64,000 bases of DNA from Stenopsyche tienmushanensis (taxonomy: Eukaryota > Arthropoda > Insecta > Trichoptera > Stenopsychidae): positions 682,001 through 746,000 of the forward strand of contig WACJ01000513.1 in assembly GCA_008973525.1 (NCBI GenBank), in the 5' to 3' direction. A program made the position numbers and the translations under genes. Positions 1 through 10,840 of the stretch are shown here, in pieces; position 1 is the stretch's first letter; each line of letters begins with the position of its first letter. A model generated the notes under the pieces. The model did not search any database. It worked only from the letters and a program-made list of their open reading frames with translations, and was not told the DNA's origin.

Positions 1-27
1 TCTGACCTTCGATATGCATGGTACGTA

Positions 28-118
28 CCACAAACGGTAGCAAGCCTATTTTATTATATATTACACAGCATACAGCGCAATTTTTAGCTAACAATATCCC
101 TTAACAAATGAAAAAAAT
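28..118 (+). repeat. MITE family S, copy 1 (3' part)
   Basis: Shares the family's 3' signature, an AT-rich block (cctattttattatatattac) followed by acaca, with six other copies in the window. The 5' two thirds are missing. See the entry at 48150 for the fullest copy. Confidence 0.75.
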
Positions 119-1097
119 AAAACAAATAAGAATACAATGGACCAATACAATATCAAAAAGGAGAATATTCCCAGAATAAAGACTTATTTAAATTAATTTT
201 AAACGTCTGCGTCTGGTAGTGATTTAAAATTGCTGCTGATTTTCTCATCCATTCCAATGAAAATATATATCAAAGCTGGATACAATTCAGGATATCATAA
301 ATAAATCATACTTTGAGACAATATTATACATCCAAATTGCATCATTTGGATGCATTAAACATACTTACTCAAATATATCAGCGGCTATTAGAATATTCTT
401 AAAAAGACAGTGAATAGAGTTCCATTTTATTTGTATAATAGAAATGGCATCGAAGCACGTTTGTGTTAATAGCATCGGCATTACGATATGTGCCGTGAAA
501 AATTAGTTGACCCTGCGAATTCTAGCAAATCAATTCACACACCCAATGTGATAATCATTTATGACGATTTCTTTAGCATAATTTGAACAAGCACGCTAGA
601 AAATGACAATTATTAAATTGGTGTACGTATTTGATATGAATTTGCGTGTGTGTATGTGGAAATATTTAGATTGGCGTTGAGTAATATTTTGTATTTTTCC
701 TATGTTGACGTTCTTGTATAAATATTAATATTCGGCCGTAAGATTCGTGTAGATGTTTGGCTATTTTATTGCCATTTTCATATATTGTGCAATGATAATT
801 TCCTTATGAAATCATGCTGGTCTACTTACTACGTCTAAATATCTAATCTAATAGCAACTATGTCAACCCTTAAGCTTATCTTTTTCATGTTGTCATTAAG
901 AATAATAGAAATAATGAAATTAATTTTCTCATTGAAATTGAATGATATATAAGGGAAAAGTATAAATTATAATTATTTTATTTGATTTATTATAAATATG
1001 AACAAACATACAAACATTGATTTTTATATATAAGATCTACTGCAAGCTAATTATACTATACTTATATTATTTGAAAAAGTGCAAAAAATAAGTTGGC

Positions 1098-1297
1098 AAA
1101 GTTTTATCGCAATCGAATGAATGGCAAGGCAGCGCATAAAATACGAACAAACAAATTTATATTTTTATATATTAGACTATACCTATGTTACTCGCGCAAT
1201 CTTTAGCAGTAAGTGGATGAAGTTTTATTGTAATCTGATGAACGGTATGGCAGCGTATTACATACGAACAAACAAATATTCATTTTTATATATTAGA
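1098..1297 (+). repeat. diverged tandem duplication, ~120-bp period
   Basis: The segment starting aagttttatcgcaatc near 1098 recurs at 1218 as aagttttattgtaatc. Each is followed by gaacaaacaaat and a shared tttttatatattaga. Identity is roughly 75-80% by eye over about 78 bases. Confidence 0.65.
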
Positions 1298-1449
1298 TAT
1301 GCAGTTTTTTGTAATGTTTTATGCGTTAATTTATTTACTGTGCACTCTTTTTTTTTGACTTTGCAAAGCGATTTATTTTCTGTGTAAGATTGTATTTAAC
1401 ACACGATATTTTCAATATTTCTATTGCGTTATTGTGTTTAGTTTTCTAC

Positions 1450-1452
<3 letters not shown>

Positions 1453-1481
<29 letters not shown>
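1453..1481. repeat. (TA)n microsatellite
   Basis: Uninterrupted alternating TA just upstream of the secreted-protein exon. Confidence 0.9.
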
Positions 1482-1482
<1 letters not shown>

Positions 1483-1521
1483 CTTATGTACAAATCATGT
1501 TTTTTCGATTATTATATTCAG

Positions 1522-2903
1522 ATCTTATTGATCAGCACAGCTGTTTTTGCATCGACTGTTCCTCTGCATCCGCTAACAGCCAACAATGATTTGACGACAA
1601 CCTTTTCAGAAAACGGAGACGAATTATCATTGGTGTCGTTCAACGACACCAATTCCACCGCTCATAATTTGTAAATATCGAATTTACCATCTGCAAATTT
1701 TAATACACGTTACAATTGTCGTTAGATTCCATTCTATTAATGTATATTTTTAGATATGTCATCAAAGCGGTAGTGTATGAGATCGGAATTTTAACAGACG
1801 TCGATGAAAATGATACAAACTCAAATGATACTCTCTTGTAAGTATATTGTAGAGAATAAAGTTATTATTAAGGGACATTTTTACCTTGTTGGTTCAAAAA
1901 CATTTTTTTATTTGTGTATTAGAAAGAATCAATATTTAAGAATACGTTCAGAAAATTTCAAATTCGCAAAGTTATATGCCGACGAAGAGGAGCTGCGTTT
2001 CGCGAAGCAGACAAGAGAAATTTTACACGCGTTTTTCTCGAAACTACCTTTTCCAAGCTAATGGAAGTGCTTCCACATGCCTTAAATGAGTATTCTTTAT
2101 GAAATTTGGCAGACACGTGTATAATAAGCGTCTTACACTTGTTCAGGATGTAGGACTTCCATGGTGAAGAATGTAATCGCTCGCGTACCGACATACGTGG
2201 CTTCCCTCACTCCCACTACCATACTTTGTCAAGCTTTAAAAAATATTTTTATGTTCAATAAAGATCTCCTAATCAACATTCTATATTTAATACTTTTCGC
2301 ATAAAAAAATGTTAAAAAATCAATCACTTTTAGGCCCAACAAGGTAGAAACATCCCTTAAAGACTCCATCTGCTTGAAAAAAATTGCATTTTTAATCGTT
2401 AACGTGTTTTAGAAACGAGCGCATTGACTTAACATTCTTTAATCCGGACAAAAACGGATCTATAATAGACCTAGGAAATATACCAATACCTGTACAGACG
2501 AATATAAGTGGACATATAATAACAGGAATTGCTCCGTTTGATCTTGGATCCATTTCTACGCCTGAATTAGACTCAGGAAATATAACAGACGGCATACTAT
2601 CAGGTTCATAATTTATAATATAGCGCATGTCATTCAATATTATGTGATATTAAATCGTTATTGATTTTATCCGTTGCAGGTTTACCGTTTGCCAACTCGT
2701 TGCAAAATGCAATATCGTCGTTTTCGCATTCGAATACAACCAACGACCATCAGGAAGCCGAAAACATATCGACGAACGGTCCAAGTGAAGATTCCTCGGA
2801 TGACGTCCTCTCAATACCGCCAGTAATACAGCTGAACAGCGTATTTGAACCGCTCCCAATCACCATCACGAATGAAACATTTTTTTCGGCACAAATATCT
2901 TGA
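1522..2903 (+). CDS. secreted Asn/Thr/Ser-rich protein, 5' end uncertain
   Basis: Four exons join in one frame: 1522-1670, 1754-1837, 2413-2603 and 2680-2903 (TGA). Every junction has GT..AG and matching phase, giving about 215 residues. The first exon opens with a hydrophobic run (ILLISTAVFA) that looks like the end of a signal peptide, followed by a Thr/Asn/Ser-rich chain. Several N-glycosylation sequons are visible (NDT, NST, NIT, NTT, NIS, NET), as is an acidic SEDSSDD patch, with no cysteine framework. The acceptor before 1522 is convincing, so the initiating exon probably lies upstream. Alternatively the in-frame ATG at 1486 is used. The second intron is almost filled by a TTAA-flanked MITE. 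An AATAAA lies 68 bp after the stop. I do not recognise the family; the exon structure is firm, the function unknown. Confidence 0.75.
1868..2360. mobile_element. TTAA-flanked MITE, family E, copy 1
   Basis: Bounded by TTAAGGGACATTTTTACC on the left and, on the opposite strand, TTAAGGGATGTTTCTACC on the right, followed inward by CTTGTTGG on both sides. The 493-bp element lies wholly inside an intron of the secreted-protein gene. TTAA at both ends suggests piggyBac-type insertion, but no transposase is present. Related ends occur at 58995 and 63506. Confidence 0.8.
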
Positions 2904-2970
2904 ATCTGAGATAAATCAATGACGCGTTATATTAATTTTAATTACATGACTCAATGTTGACAGTTATTTA

Positions 2971-2976
2971 AATAAA
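2971..2976 (+). promoter_or_regulatory. polyadenylation signal AATAAA
   Basis: Canonical hexamer 68 bp after the stop codon of the secreted-protein gene. Confidence 0.6.
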
Positions 2977-3642
2977 AAAAAACATATACTAATACAATTG
3001 TTCCAAATTTTTCTACATTTTAGAAATAAATATATTAAAAGGAAGGCTTAAATTTACAATTCTATCCCGATCTTCCTTTGATAAGATGATTTATCTGTTA
3101 TTGAGATGGTTCGCTCCATCCGATTTTTTCATCTATCTACACAAATTCCATATTCCTCCCCCAGCGATTTATAAAAACACTCAAAAACAAAAAAAATCCC
3201 AGGCCCAGATAATAATGCCCTTTAGCAGTTAAACTCCTCTCCAATTCCGGCTTCTCAGCACTGCTAATAATAAAGATAGAAGGCTGGAAGACAGCCAATA
3301 CAATTTTCATACGTAAGTCACATTCTTGTGATTATGATCCAACCTTCTGTCATCCCGTTATCCATTCAAAGAAATAATCTCGAAGCCACAATCCTGACAC
3401 GCATCGAATCAGAGGCAAAATCAATTAGGCTTTCGTAGGGTTCACTCCTCTGTTCACCAGCTCATTCATTCAGGAAGGCGTAGAGATGAAAATGGTGTAC
3501 TAGAAAGACCTAGACGTCGGCAAAGCTTTCGATAAGGTCAAGCACGAGTCTGAACTCAATCGTTCTTCACTCGTTAGTTAAATGAACGCAGTAGCAACAA
3601 ATTAAACTATTAATAAAAAACATACTACTTTAATACTTATTT

Positions 3643-3648
3643 TTTATT
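3643..3648 (-). promoter_or_regulatory. polyadenylation signal of the MADF-BESS gene
   Basis: TTTATT on the plus strand reads AATAAA on the minus strand, about 45 bp beyond the minus-strand stop at 3693. Confidence 0.55.
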
Positions 3649-3692
3649 AGATGCACGCCGGTAAATACAGTAAACAATTATATCGTGTGAAT

Positions 3693-4446
3693 TCATACAT
3701 CAAAATCTTCATTGAATGCTTCATCATATACAAGCTGTTGTATTTTTGATTTTAATTTTCCTTTGTCGGAAGCAGGTCGGCTTTGTACAATAGGTATAAT
3801 GCTCATTAAGAAGCAATAATTGGCGTCTACGTAATAATCCGGGTTTTCTTTGGCTGAAGTGTTTTCTATGAATTTTTCTAGTGCTGAAGTCTCTTCTGCG
3901 GATCTTTCTTGGACAGCAGTATTTTCTATGAAGCTTTCTTGGGTGTCTTCAGTAATGGAATCGTCAGGCTCAATTTTTATTATTGGGACTTCCTCGATTG
4001 TTATGTCATCTTCCCTCTTAGTTACATTAAGATAATATTTTGAACGACGTTCTTCCAAATTTGATTGCGCACTCTCTGAAATGTCTACTCTCTCGTTCAA
4101 TAAAAATATAATTTTGGGATAATAATCCCACTTTCGGAATTCTTCGTATGAACTCTGTTTGACTTTTTCTTGTATTCTTTGATGTAACATTTTCCATTTA
4201 ATTTTACAGCTAGAGACTGTAAATAATATTGAAAGACAAGATTAAATTATTTATCAATAATTGTTAAAGGAAATCTGTTAATATTATTTACTAACCGTTT
4301 AAGCCAAATTTAATAGCTATTTCACTCCATGCTTCATCCTGTGCACTTGATACATCAAGCCCTATGTATTCAGACTTCCATAAAATTGGATGCTTTTCAA
4401 TCTCTTCAATGAACAAAAAGTTCCATACGTCGCTAGAAGAGCACAT
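3693..4446 (-). CDS. MADF-BESS domain transcriptional regulator
   Basis: Two coding exons, 4446-4296 and 4216-3693, join in phase to give 224 residues. The N-terminal half is a MADF (Myb/SANT-like) DNA-binding domain. It shows FIEEIEKHPILW near residues 12-23, a DEAW core near 37-40, and CKIKWKML at 54-61 right after the splice. The middle is acidic and Ser/Thr/Glu-rich. The last ~45 residues match a BESS protein-interaction motif (ANYCFLMSIIPIVQS, then KLKSKIQQLV). MADF-BESS proteins in insects are nuclear regulators that bind DNA through MADF and partners or themselves through BESS. The start is the first ATG of the exon, four bases after an acceptor. A non-coding exon lies upstream. The gene is complete; its targets are unknown. 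Confidence 0.85.
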
Positions 4447-4784
4447 TCTAAAAAATACACATATAAAAGCAAATTATTATATGTTTAACAGTTGAATTGG
4501 CTATACACATTTGGCCTTGAAAACCCGAATTATTTTCATTATATTTTAAATATGACAATTGTTCGCCAGTATAACAATCGTTTTGCAACGTTATTATTCA
4601 ATTACACAACGTACAATATGCGTATTCAACAAAAATTCGATATTGATGGCAAAATCAATGAAGGAATTGTCTTTTTATGTCGAACATAGCTGTTACAATT
4701 TAAATTTTAATAAAATCAATGTCTTTCCATAAATATAATGAAGTCTACTTCGATTGATCGATGAAAATAACTTTCTTTACTTAC

Positions 4785-4910
4785 ATTAAAAACGGATGTT
4801 TTGAAGTTTCAAAAGCGATTGTTCGATCTGTCTACCAACCACAATCACCCAACGCTGCGTTGTTATTGTTTTGGTCATAGCAGCAAAAAAATCAACCAAT
4901 GCCATTTGTG
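4785..4910 (-). other. 5' non-coding exon of the MADF-BESS gene (probable)
   Basis: On the minus strand this GC-richer stretch ends in a strong donor (GTAAGTAAAG beginning at 4784). It is followed by the acceptor at 4448 that opens the first coding exon. The 5' boundary is a guess. Confidence 0.45.
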
Positions 4911-6160
4911 GATATGAAATAAATATTGTGTAAAAAAATAATGTTTTATTCTTTCTGCAATAAGAATTCTATCATATAAATTTTTTTTAGCCTTTTTAAA
5001 TATTTCGTATGTATACAACAACATAAATTATTTAAGCAAAATAATTTTAAAAAATTGAAACACTAAATAATAAAATTTAAAAATACCCGAATTAAATTCT
5101 TAATAAAATAAAACGTTTCATTGAAGTGGAAAAATCACTCGTAGGAATAAATAAATTATTTTTACGCAAAAATTCAAATTAATACTGCACTTAACATTTA
5201 TTTTATATTTATGTAAAGTCGGATGACATTTTTTTTTAAAATAAATATACTGACAGATAAAATAACATGTTTAAAAAATATTGAATTAAATTTGTAATTA
5301 ATATTTGCAATTAAAATAATGCAAATATTTTAAAAAGTTCGATAATTATTCATAGACAACAATGATTCACTCTTAATGCAATATCGATGAAAATACAATG
5401 CTTATTTATTAAAAAATGACAGCTGTCACTTTTGAATAAAATGTTTGTATATCAATGCATAAATGTTGTAATTTAGACTAAATATATTTACTACGTTTGC
5501 CAGTTTATTCTTTAGAGTTTATACAAAAATAAATGGACTCAATTAATAAGCTTGGTGAGTTTAATTGCTTGAAATTACCCAGTGAAGTTTATTATTGAAT
5601 TATAAAAACTCTTTAGGACACCTTATTTACAACTGTATTGAAGAGTGAAATATACAATTAGAAATCTTCTTAATGCATATTTCTTTCCTATGTTATTGGA
5701 TCTTTTGTGAAGCTAATGTCATCTGATTTCTTATCTTGCACACCCTCATTTCCACCTGGTCATTCTTTCCGTATAAGTCTTAACATCTGCAGTCCATTGC
5801 GTATTCCGTTCCTTGCCTATTGCCTACATTGATTGATCCTTTTTTTACATATTAAAACGGACAGGATTTACAACTAACACCCTTATCGCCACCCGCATAT
5901 TTATATTTATTGTAAATTCCTATGCCACATGCACTTTTATGTGCTTACCCCTAATTCTGATACAATTTTGGAATATTTTTATGTGAGAATCTTCCCCCAT
6001 TCAAACCACTATTTTTATATGCATCCAGGTCCGCGACTCCTGAGCATTAATTCAGATTCTTTTGTTTCATCGTGAATCTGTAAAAGCATGAATTTAATTA
6101 TCTACAAGAACCTTCAAAAATATCACAAATTTGACACAATCGCTAGGATTCACTTTCTAC
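4911..6160. other. AT-rich intergenic stretch
   Basis: No gene or classifiable repeat is recognised. One short ATG frame at 5533 is followed by a good donor (GTGAGT near 5555), which could be an isolated first exon on the plus strand; no partner exon was found. Confidence 0.5.
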
Positions 6161-6164
6161 ATCA

Positions 6165-6270
6165 CTGTTCGTAATAATCAAAACTAGTCCCCTAATCGGA
6201 ACTAGTATCCCTCTACGGTCCCAAAAGACAGAGGCCATGATTTTTCGGGTCGAAACAACGAAGAGATGAG
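6165..6270 (-). pseudogene. possible mariner transposase scrap
   Basis: The minus strand between about 6250 and 6205 reads KIMASVFWDRRGIL, matching the conserved block after the first catalytic Asp in mariner transposases. Flanking frames are broken. On the plus strand an open frame (6206-6580) overlaps it, with a charged Ser/Glu/Asn-rich translation. I favour the mariner reading but cannot exclude a real exon. Confidence 0.4.
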
Positions 6271-6579
6271 GAGGGATGTCGGCACTGCATTGATTGTCGT
6301 TTTGTCGCCAGTACCAATAGAGTCGAGAAATTGTCTGAACAGTTTACAATCGATTGAAATAAAAGATTCTGCGTTCTCTTCTGAAGATTTGGGCTTGAAC
6401 GATGAAAACGAAAACAAAAAACACAACAGATTTGAAATGGTTTTTATACATTTCGGAAGCGTAATGAGGGCTCAAAAAAAACATCACATTTCAACAGTCA
6501 TATATCTAATTTATTACAGTCAGCAACAATATCAATATCAGATACATTTGATTACATTTACATTGATATGTATTCATTA

Positions 6580-8540
6580 GTGCACATAAATATATATATA
6601 TATAGATTATTCCATGTTAAGGAATTGTTTATAGACGTTCCTTCAGGATCTCTATTGTATAAGCGGATTTTTTATCTTCGGAGAGAGAAAACATCAATGT
6701 AAGACGTAGATTATATGATTATCAAAGAATATCGTATTTCTTAACATGGCACAATCGTCTCTTCCCTTATTTTATTTATACATATATAAATATATCTGAT
6801 TGTTTTGAGTGCGAACGGTGTTTACAGCGTTTCCGAGAAAGCCGATTTTTAAACCCGTCCGTACGCAAAGCGATCAAAAAAGATTGGTGTGTGCGACTCT
6901 TAACGACTCGAGTAAATATTTATATATACATATAAATACTTAGAGATTCACTACAATGTGATTTTTCCGTATGTTTATCTATACTACTTAGCATATAAAT
7001 ATTTTTCTGAAATATTAGCATTATAAATATATATTTATATCACTTCGTAAGCATTGTTCAGTATTTGTGAAATTGTTCAAGATCAAAATTTCTTCAGGCA
7101 TTCCCAAACCAATTACTCTGTTGAATCGATCTATGAATCGAGTGCTGATGAATTTGAAATGTTTATTTACATTAGGAATGTATTTAATTACACCATATGA
7201 GAATTTATCATGGACAATATTAGATGGTTTTATTTATGACGAATTTAATTTAACAATTTTATACATAAATGGCTTTCAAATGTTTGTATTTTAATCTAAA
7301 TGATTTTTATATTGAATGCAGAAAATTGAGCAGATACGGTGTGTAGCTTAAACATTTTAATATCATAAGCCTTTTTGCATTTGTAAAGGTTCTGCACAAT
7401 TTTTTAAGGATTTGTATATATATATTTCAACATGAAAATATATCGGCATATCACAAATACTTTTTTTTTGTTCAAATGAGATTTAATAGGGTACATAAAT
7501 TCTATCACAATTTTTGTTTCTTCATCATAGCTTTGAGAAATCAAGATCTCATAGTATATTTTTAACAATTTAGGATTTCACTCTTAAAGCTTAATTGAAT
7601 TTACTTCATACGAATGAATTATATTTGGCAATCGTTACATTTGATACTTTTTTGCAATCTATAGTTAATTTTAAAAATTAAGCCCAATAGGAATTGCCTC
7701 ATAGAAATCTCAAATCAACTTAAAAATAGCACCATATAAGCTTTTCGAAATACAGGAGAAATCATTCACATGCTCAATTCATTGGACAATATATATTTAG
7801 ATGTTAAAGATACGATATTACTGGACATTTATAATGGTAATAAAGCCACAAACGGCCACTAACAGTATAATTACTTCGAAATAAGCACCATAATAAATGA
7901 TTTTAGCAAAAGAAATACATTTTTTCATTAGTTATAATGTGCAATCTCGAATAATTTTACAATAGATCATATCTCCGTACGTAATGTAGCGTGTGCATTT
8001 TGTGCAAATATTATTATAACCCAAAAACACTCTATCACCAATTACTTTCTCTAGAACACCTATTAAAACATTTTTTTTTTTTTTTTGATTAGCGTCAACT
8101 TGAACATATACAAGTCTCCTTTTAAGTCGTATAATATCGTTATTCTACATATATAGACATATATATTTAATATCTCCTACCAAATACATTTACAATGGTA
8201 AAAACTTCATAGTTTTAATCAAAAAAATACCATTTCTTGCGACAATAAAAAAGTGAATCCGTTCGGAAGCAATCACTATTGAGTTGTTGGTTTAATCATC
8301 CTCTACGGAGGATCAATTTGAATACCTCAAGATTCTATATATTTTAAAGAAAATAAAGTCCTTAATGACGTAAATATAAAGAATTTAAATTTTAATAAAC
8401 GCATATTTTTTCAATGTTACATAGAGGGTTTAAAATTTGTCTTTGAGTTTCTTAAATTCAAAGAATGCGACTTGCGGCAAATCTTTTATAAGCTGTTGTT
8501 TATTTTAGAGTGATAAGCTTGAACGATTGCTCCGCAGTTG
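6580..8540. other. AT-rich stretch without recognisable genes
   Basis: Contains short TA microsatellites near 6.59 kb, a T16 run near 8.07 kb and a GC-richer patch near 6.81-6.91 kb. The patch lacks an open frame and shows no hallmark of a known RNA. Confidence 0.5.
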
Positions 8541-8544
8541 ACAA

Positions 8545-8580
8545 AAGCTGAGAAAAACAAAGGGAAGACGAGCTAAAAAG
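8545..8580. repeat. small fragment shared with the mariner at 52.3-52.85 kb
   Basis: The string aaacaaagggaagacgagct matches, on the opposite strand, agcttatcttccctttgttt at 52.74 kb and a similar string near 63.93 kb. This suggests a common mariner untranslated end. It is too short to be sure. Confidence 0.35.
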
Positions 8581-9627
8581 GTCTAACGGAAAGACAACGA
8601 AAGATGTACATTTTTCTTGATGCGGCATGCATCAAACGTTTGCAGTCTGGAAATTGATTGATCATCTGATCTGATATGAAACTAATCCCTGGCGCTCGTC
8701 CGTCTTGAAGCGTTATACAGAGTCGGCAGAATAGCCTCGTGGGATTTGTCCCTTGATTACGCGACAATATCTAGGAATAACGTATTTATACTGTTTTGTA
8801 CCATCATTTGTGCAATAAATATTTTATATCATAAAACAAGATTCTTGTGTAAGACACGTTTGATAATAGTTCTGGGCGAATATAAATACAATTTCAATAA
8901 TAACTATAACTTTTTTATTTTATACGCCTAATTCCGTTGAAATTTGATGAGCTTTCATTACTAAATTATGATTGTAATTGAAAATTCATTAAATGTTGTC
9001 GATTAGATCGCTATTCGATGAATCAGTGTTTATATAATGTAAATCAGGAGAGTTACAGTCTACCATGCTTTCAACGTTGCGGACATAAATAAAAAAATTT
9101 GAAACCTGAATATTTGTACATACCGGCAAACTGGCTCGATTCCGTTCAACGGAGAAATAAATCATTGGACATAAAAGTTCCTTACAGGACATGGCCGTTT
9201 TAGCACCCACTTAATGGGGCTTGGCGATATGCACCTGGATGCAGATCATTCTGTGAACATGTGCTTCCGAAAATGTGGCGTCTGCAGGTCATGTTAGGGA
9301 CCCATTAAACAGAGAGATCTGGTGATCCTTCCTGGTAATTTCAAGGCATATTGTATAAGGTTCGGTACCGCCTCTAATGAAAAATCAGAACCCACACTAA
9401 GTAGTAGAATTGAACACATCTCACACAATAGTAGAAGCGAAAACAATCACGTGCTCTGGCGATGGTCTTCAGCCACCGGTGGATAACTATACTGCGACTC
9501 ATGGAAACCATTACGCAGCGTAAATGCACTCGGTCATTAAATGGAGCAGTATGCGGTCTTTTTGGGGTTAGATGCAAGAACTGTTGCAGGTTGTACATTA
9601 GACTCGGGTACATGTTTGGGGCAAATT

Positions 9628-9830
9628 AAAATCTACAAAGATACACTTTTATCTACAAGTAATTTACGTTAATTACTATTAAATAAATACTGTCTAAATT
9701 CAATACAAGGTGGCTAAGACTAGGGTAGACGTGGCTAAAATTGTAGTGCAGAAACTTGATTTAAGTATTGCATTTTTAAAATTATTATAAGCTGCTACAA
9801 TATAGTTTCTATAGTATAGGTCTCAAGATT
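9628..9830 (+). repeat. dispersed repeat family X, copy 1
   Basis: Shares tctacaagtaatttacgtta, a run through tacaaggtggctaag, and gtagacgtggctaaa with the copies at 54466 and 48780 (inverted). Class unknown. Confidence 0.7.
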
Positions 9831-10840
9831 TTTTGTTAATGTCAGTAACAACATTATCATGGTAGACTGCCGCTTTGTTTTCTTACAATATCAGCTTTGT
9901 AGGAATAATTACAAAAATGATGTATGTGCTATGATAATTGTAATATAATAATATTGGGATATGCAACAGAATTAGGTGTATTTAAAAAAAAAAGTTCACA
10001 ACATTAACGAAACATGCACAACATCAATAATCACATCGACCTCAAAACAAATAAGTTAAATTGAAATATTAATAATGAAGAATTCTCATCAAAGAGCAGT
10101 AGAAAAAGGGGCCTCATAGGATCTTCAATTATAATTCTGTTAGAAAAAATATATATGTGAAAAAATCTAAGCATTTTACGTTCTCTGGAATAGTTCTCCT
10201 TAATAGAAATTTAAAAAATAAAAACTATATACCACTCCTTGCTACATAAAAACACGATCAGTTTGATTTTTTTTTTAGTAGTGCTCCTAAAGAAAAATTG
10301 ATTAATGAGAAACAAATACTAAATATATTGGAAATTAAATAAGCTAGGAAAATATACTTAAATCAATGACATAAGAAAAATACAAAAAAGACAGAAAACG
10401 AAATACAAAAGCCTTATCTAAATTAGGTCTTAAATAATTAAATTAATCATAATATAGATCTTAAATTTCTCTCACTGAACCTCAATACATCGATGAATAT
10501 TTAATAATGAGAATAGTGACAATCTGGTCAATAACCAATAATAGCAGAAGTTGCTACATTTTAAATTGGAACAAAAAATATGAAGATGTCGCTCACAATA
10601 TTGTTGTAGATAAAGAAGGCACTTATATGTAAAATCAATTAAAAAAGTGAAGTTGTAGAACATGCGAAGGTATAAAAATATCAAATGAGATATAAATATT
10701 TTTAACTCTCAGACAGAAATATTTAGAAATGAATCAATTAGTCTCAACAAAAGTCGTATAATATGAACAATTAAGTAGTTTAAAGATATTCATTCAAAAT
10801 TGAGGTTCATGCGTACAATCGCTAACTAAGAACGGATTAT
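9831..10840. other. AT-rich 3' flank of AcCoAS
   Basis: Follows the minus-strand AcCoAS stop codon and must contain its 3' untranslated region. I could not identify a convincing polyadenylation signal or any repeat. Confidence 0.5.

Larger units (their letters stand above)
1..1485. other. AT-rich non-coding stretch
   Basis: Apart from the MITE fragment at its left edge and a diverged 120-bp-spaced duplication near 1.1-1.3 kb, nothing is recognisable. It ends in a TA microsatellite. An upstream exon supplying the start codon of the secreted-protein gene may lie here, but I cannot pick one. Confidence 0.5.

Noticed and set aside
8573..9613. several 60-80-codon minus-strand frames
   Set aside because: No motif, no splice continuity between them; treated as unclassified sequence.
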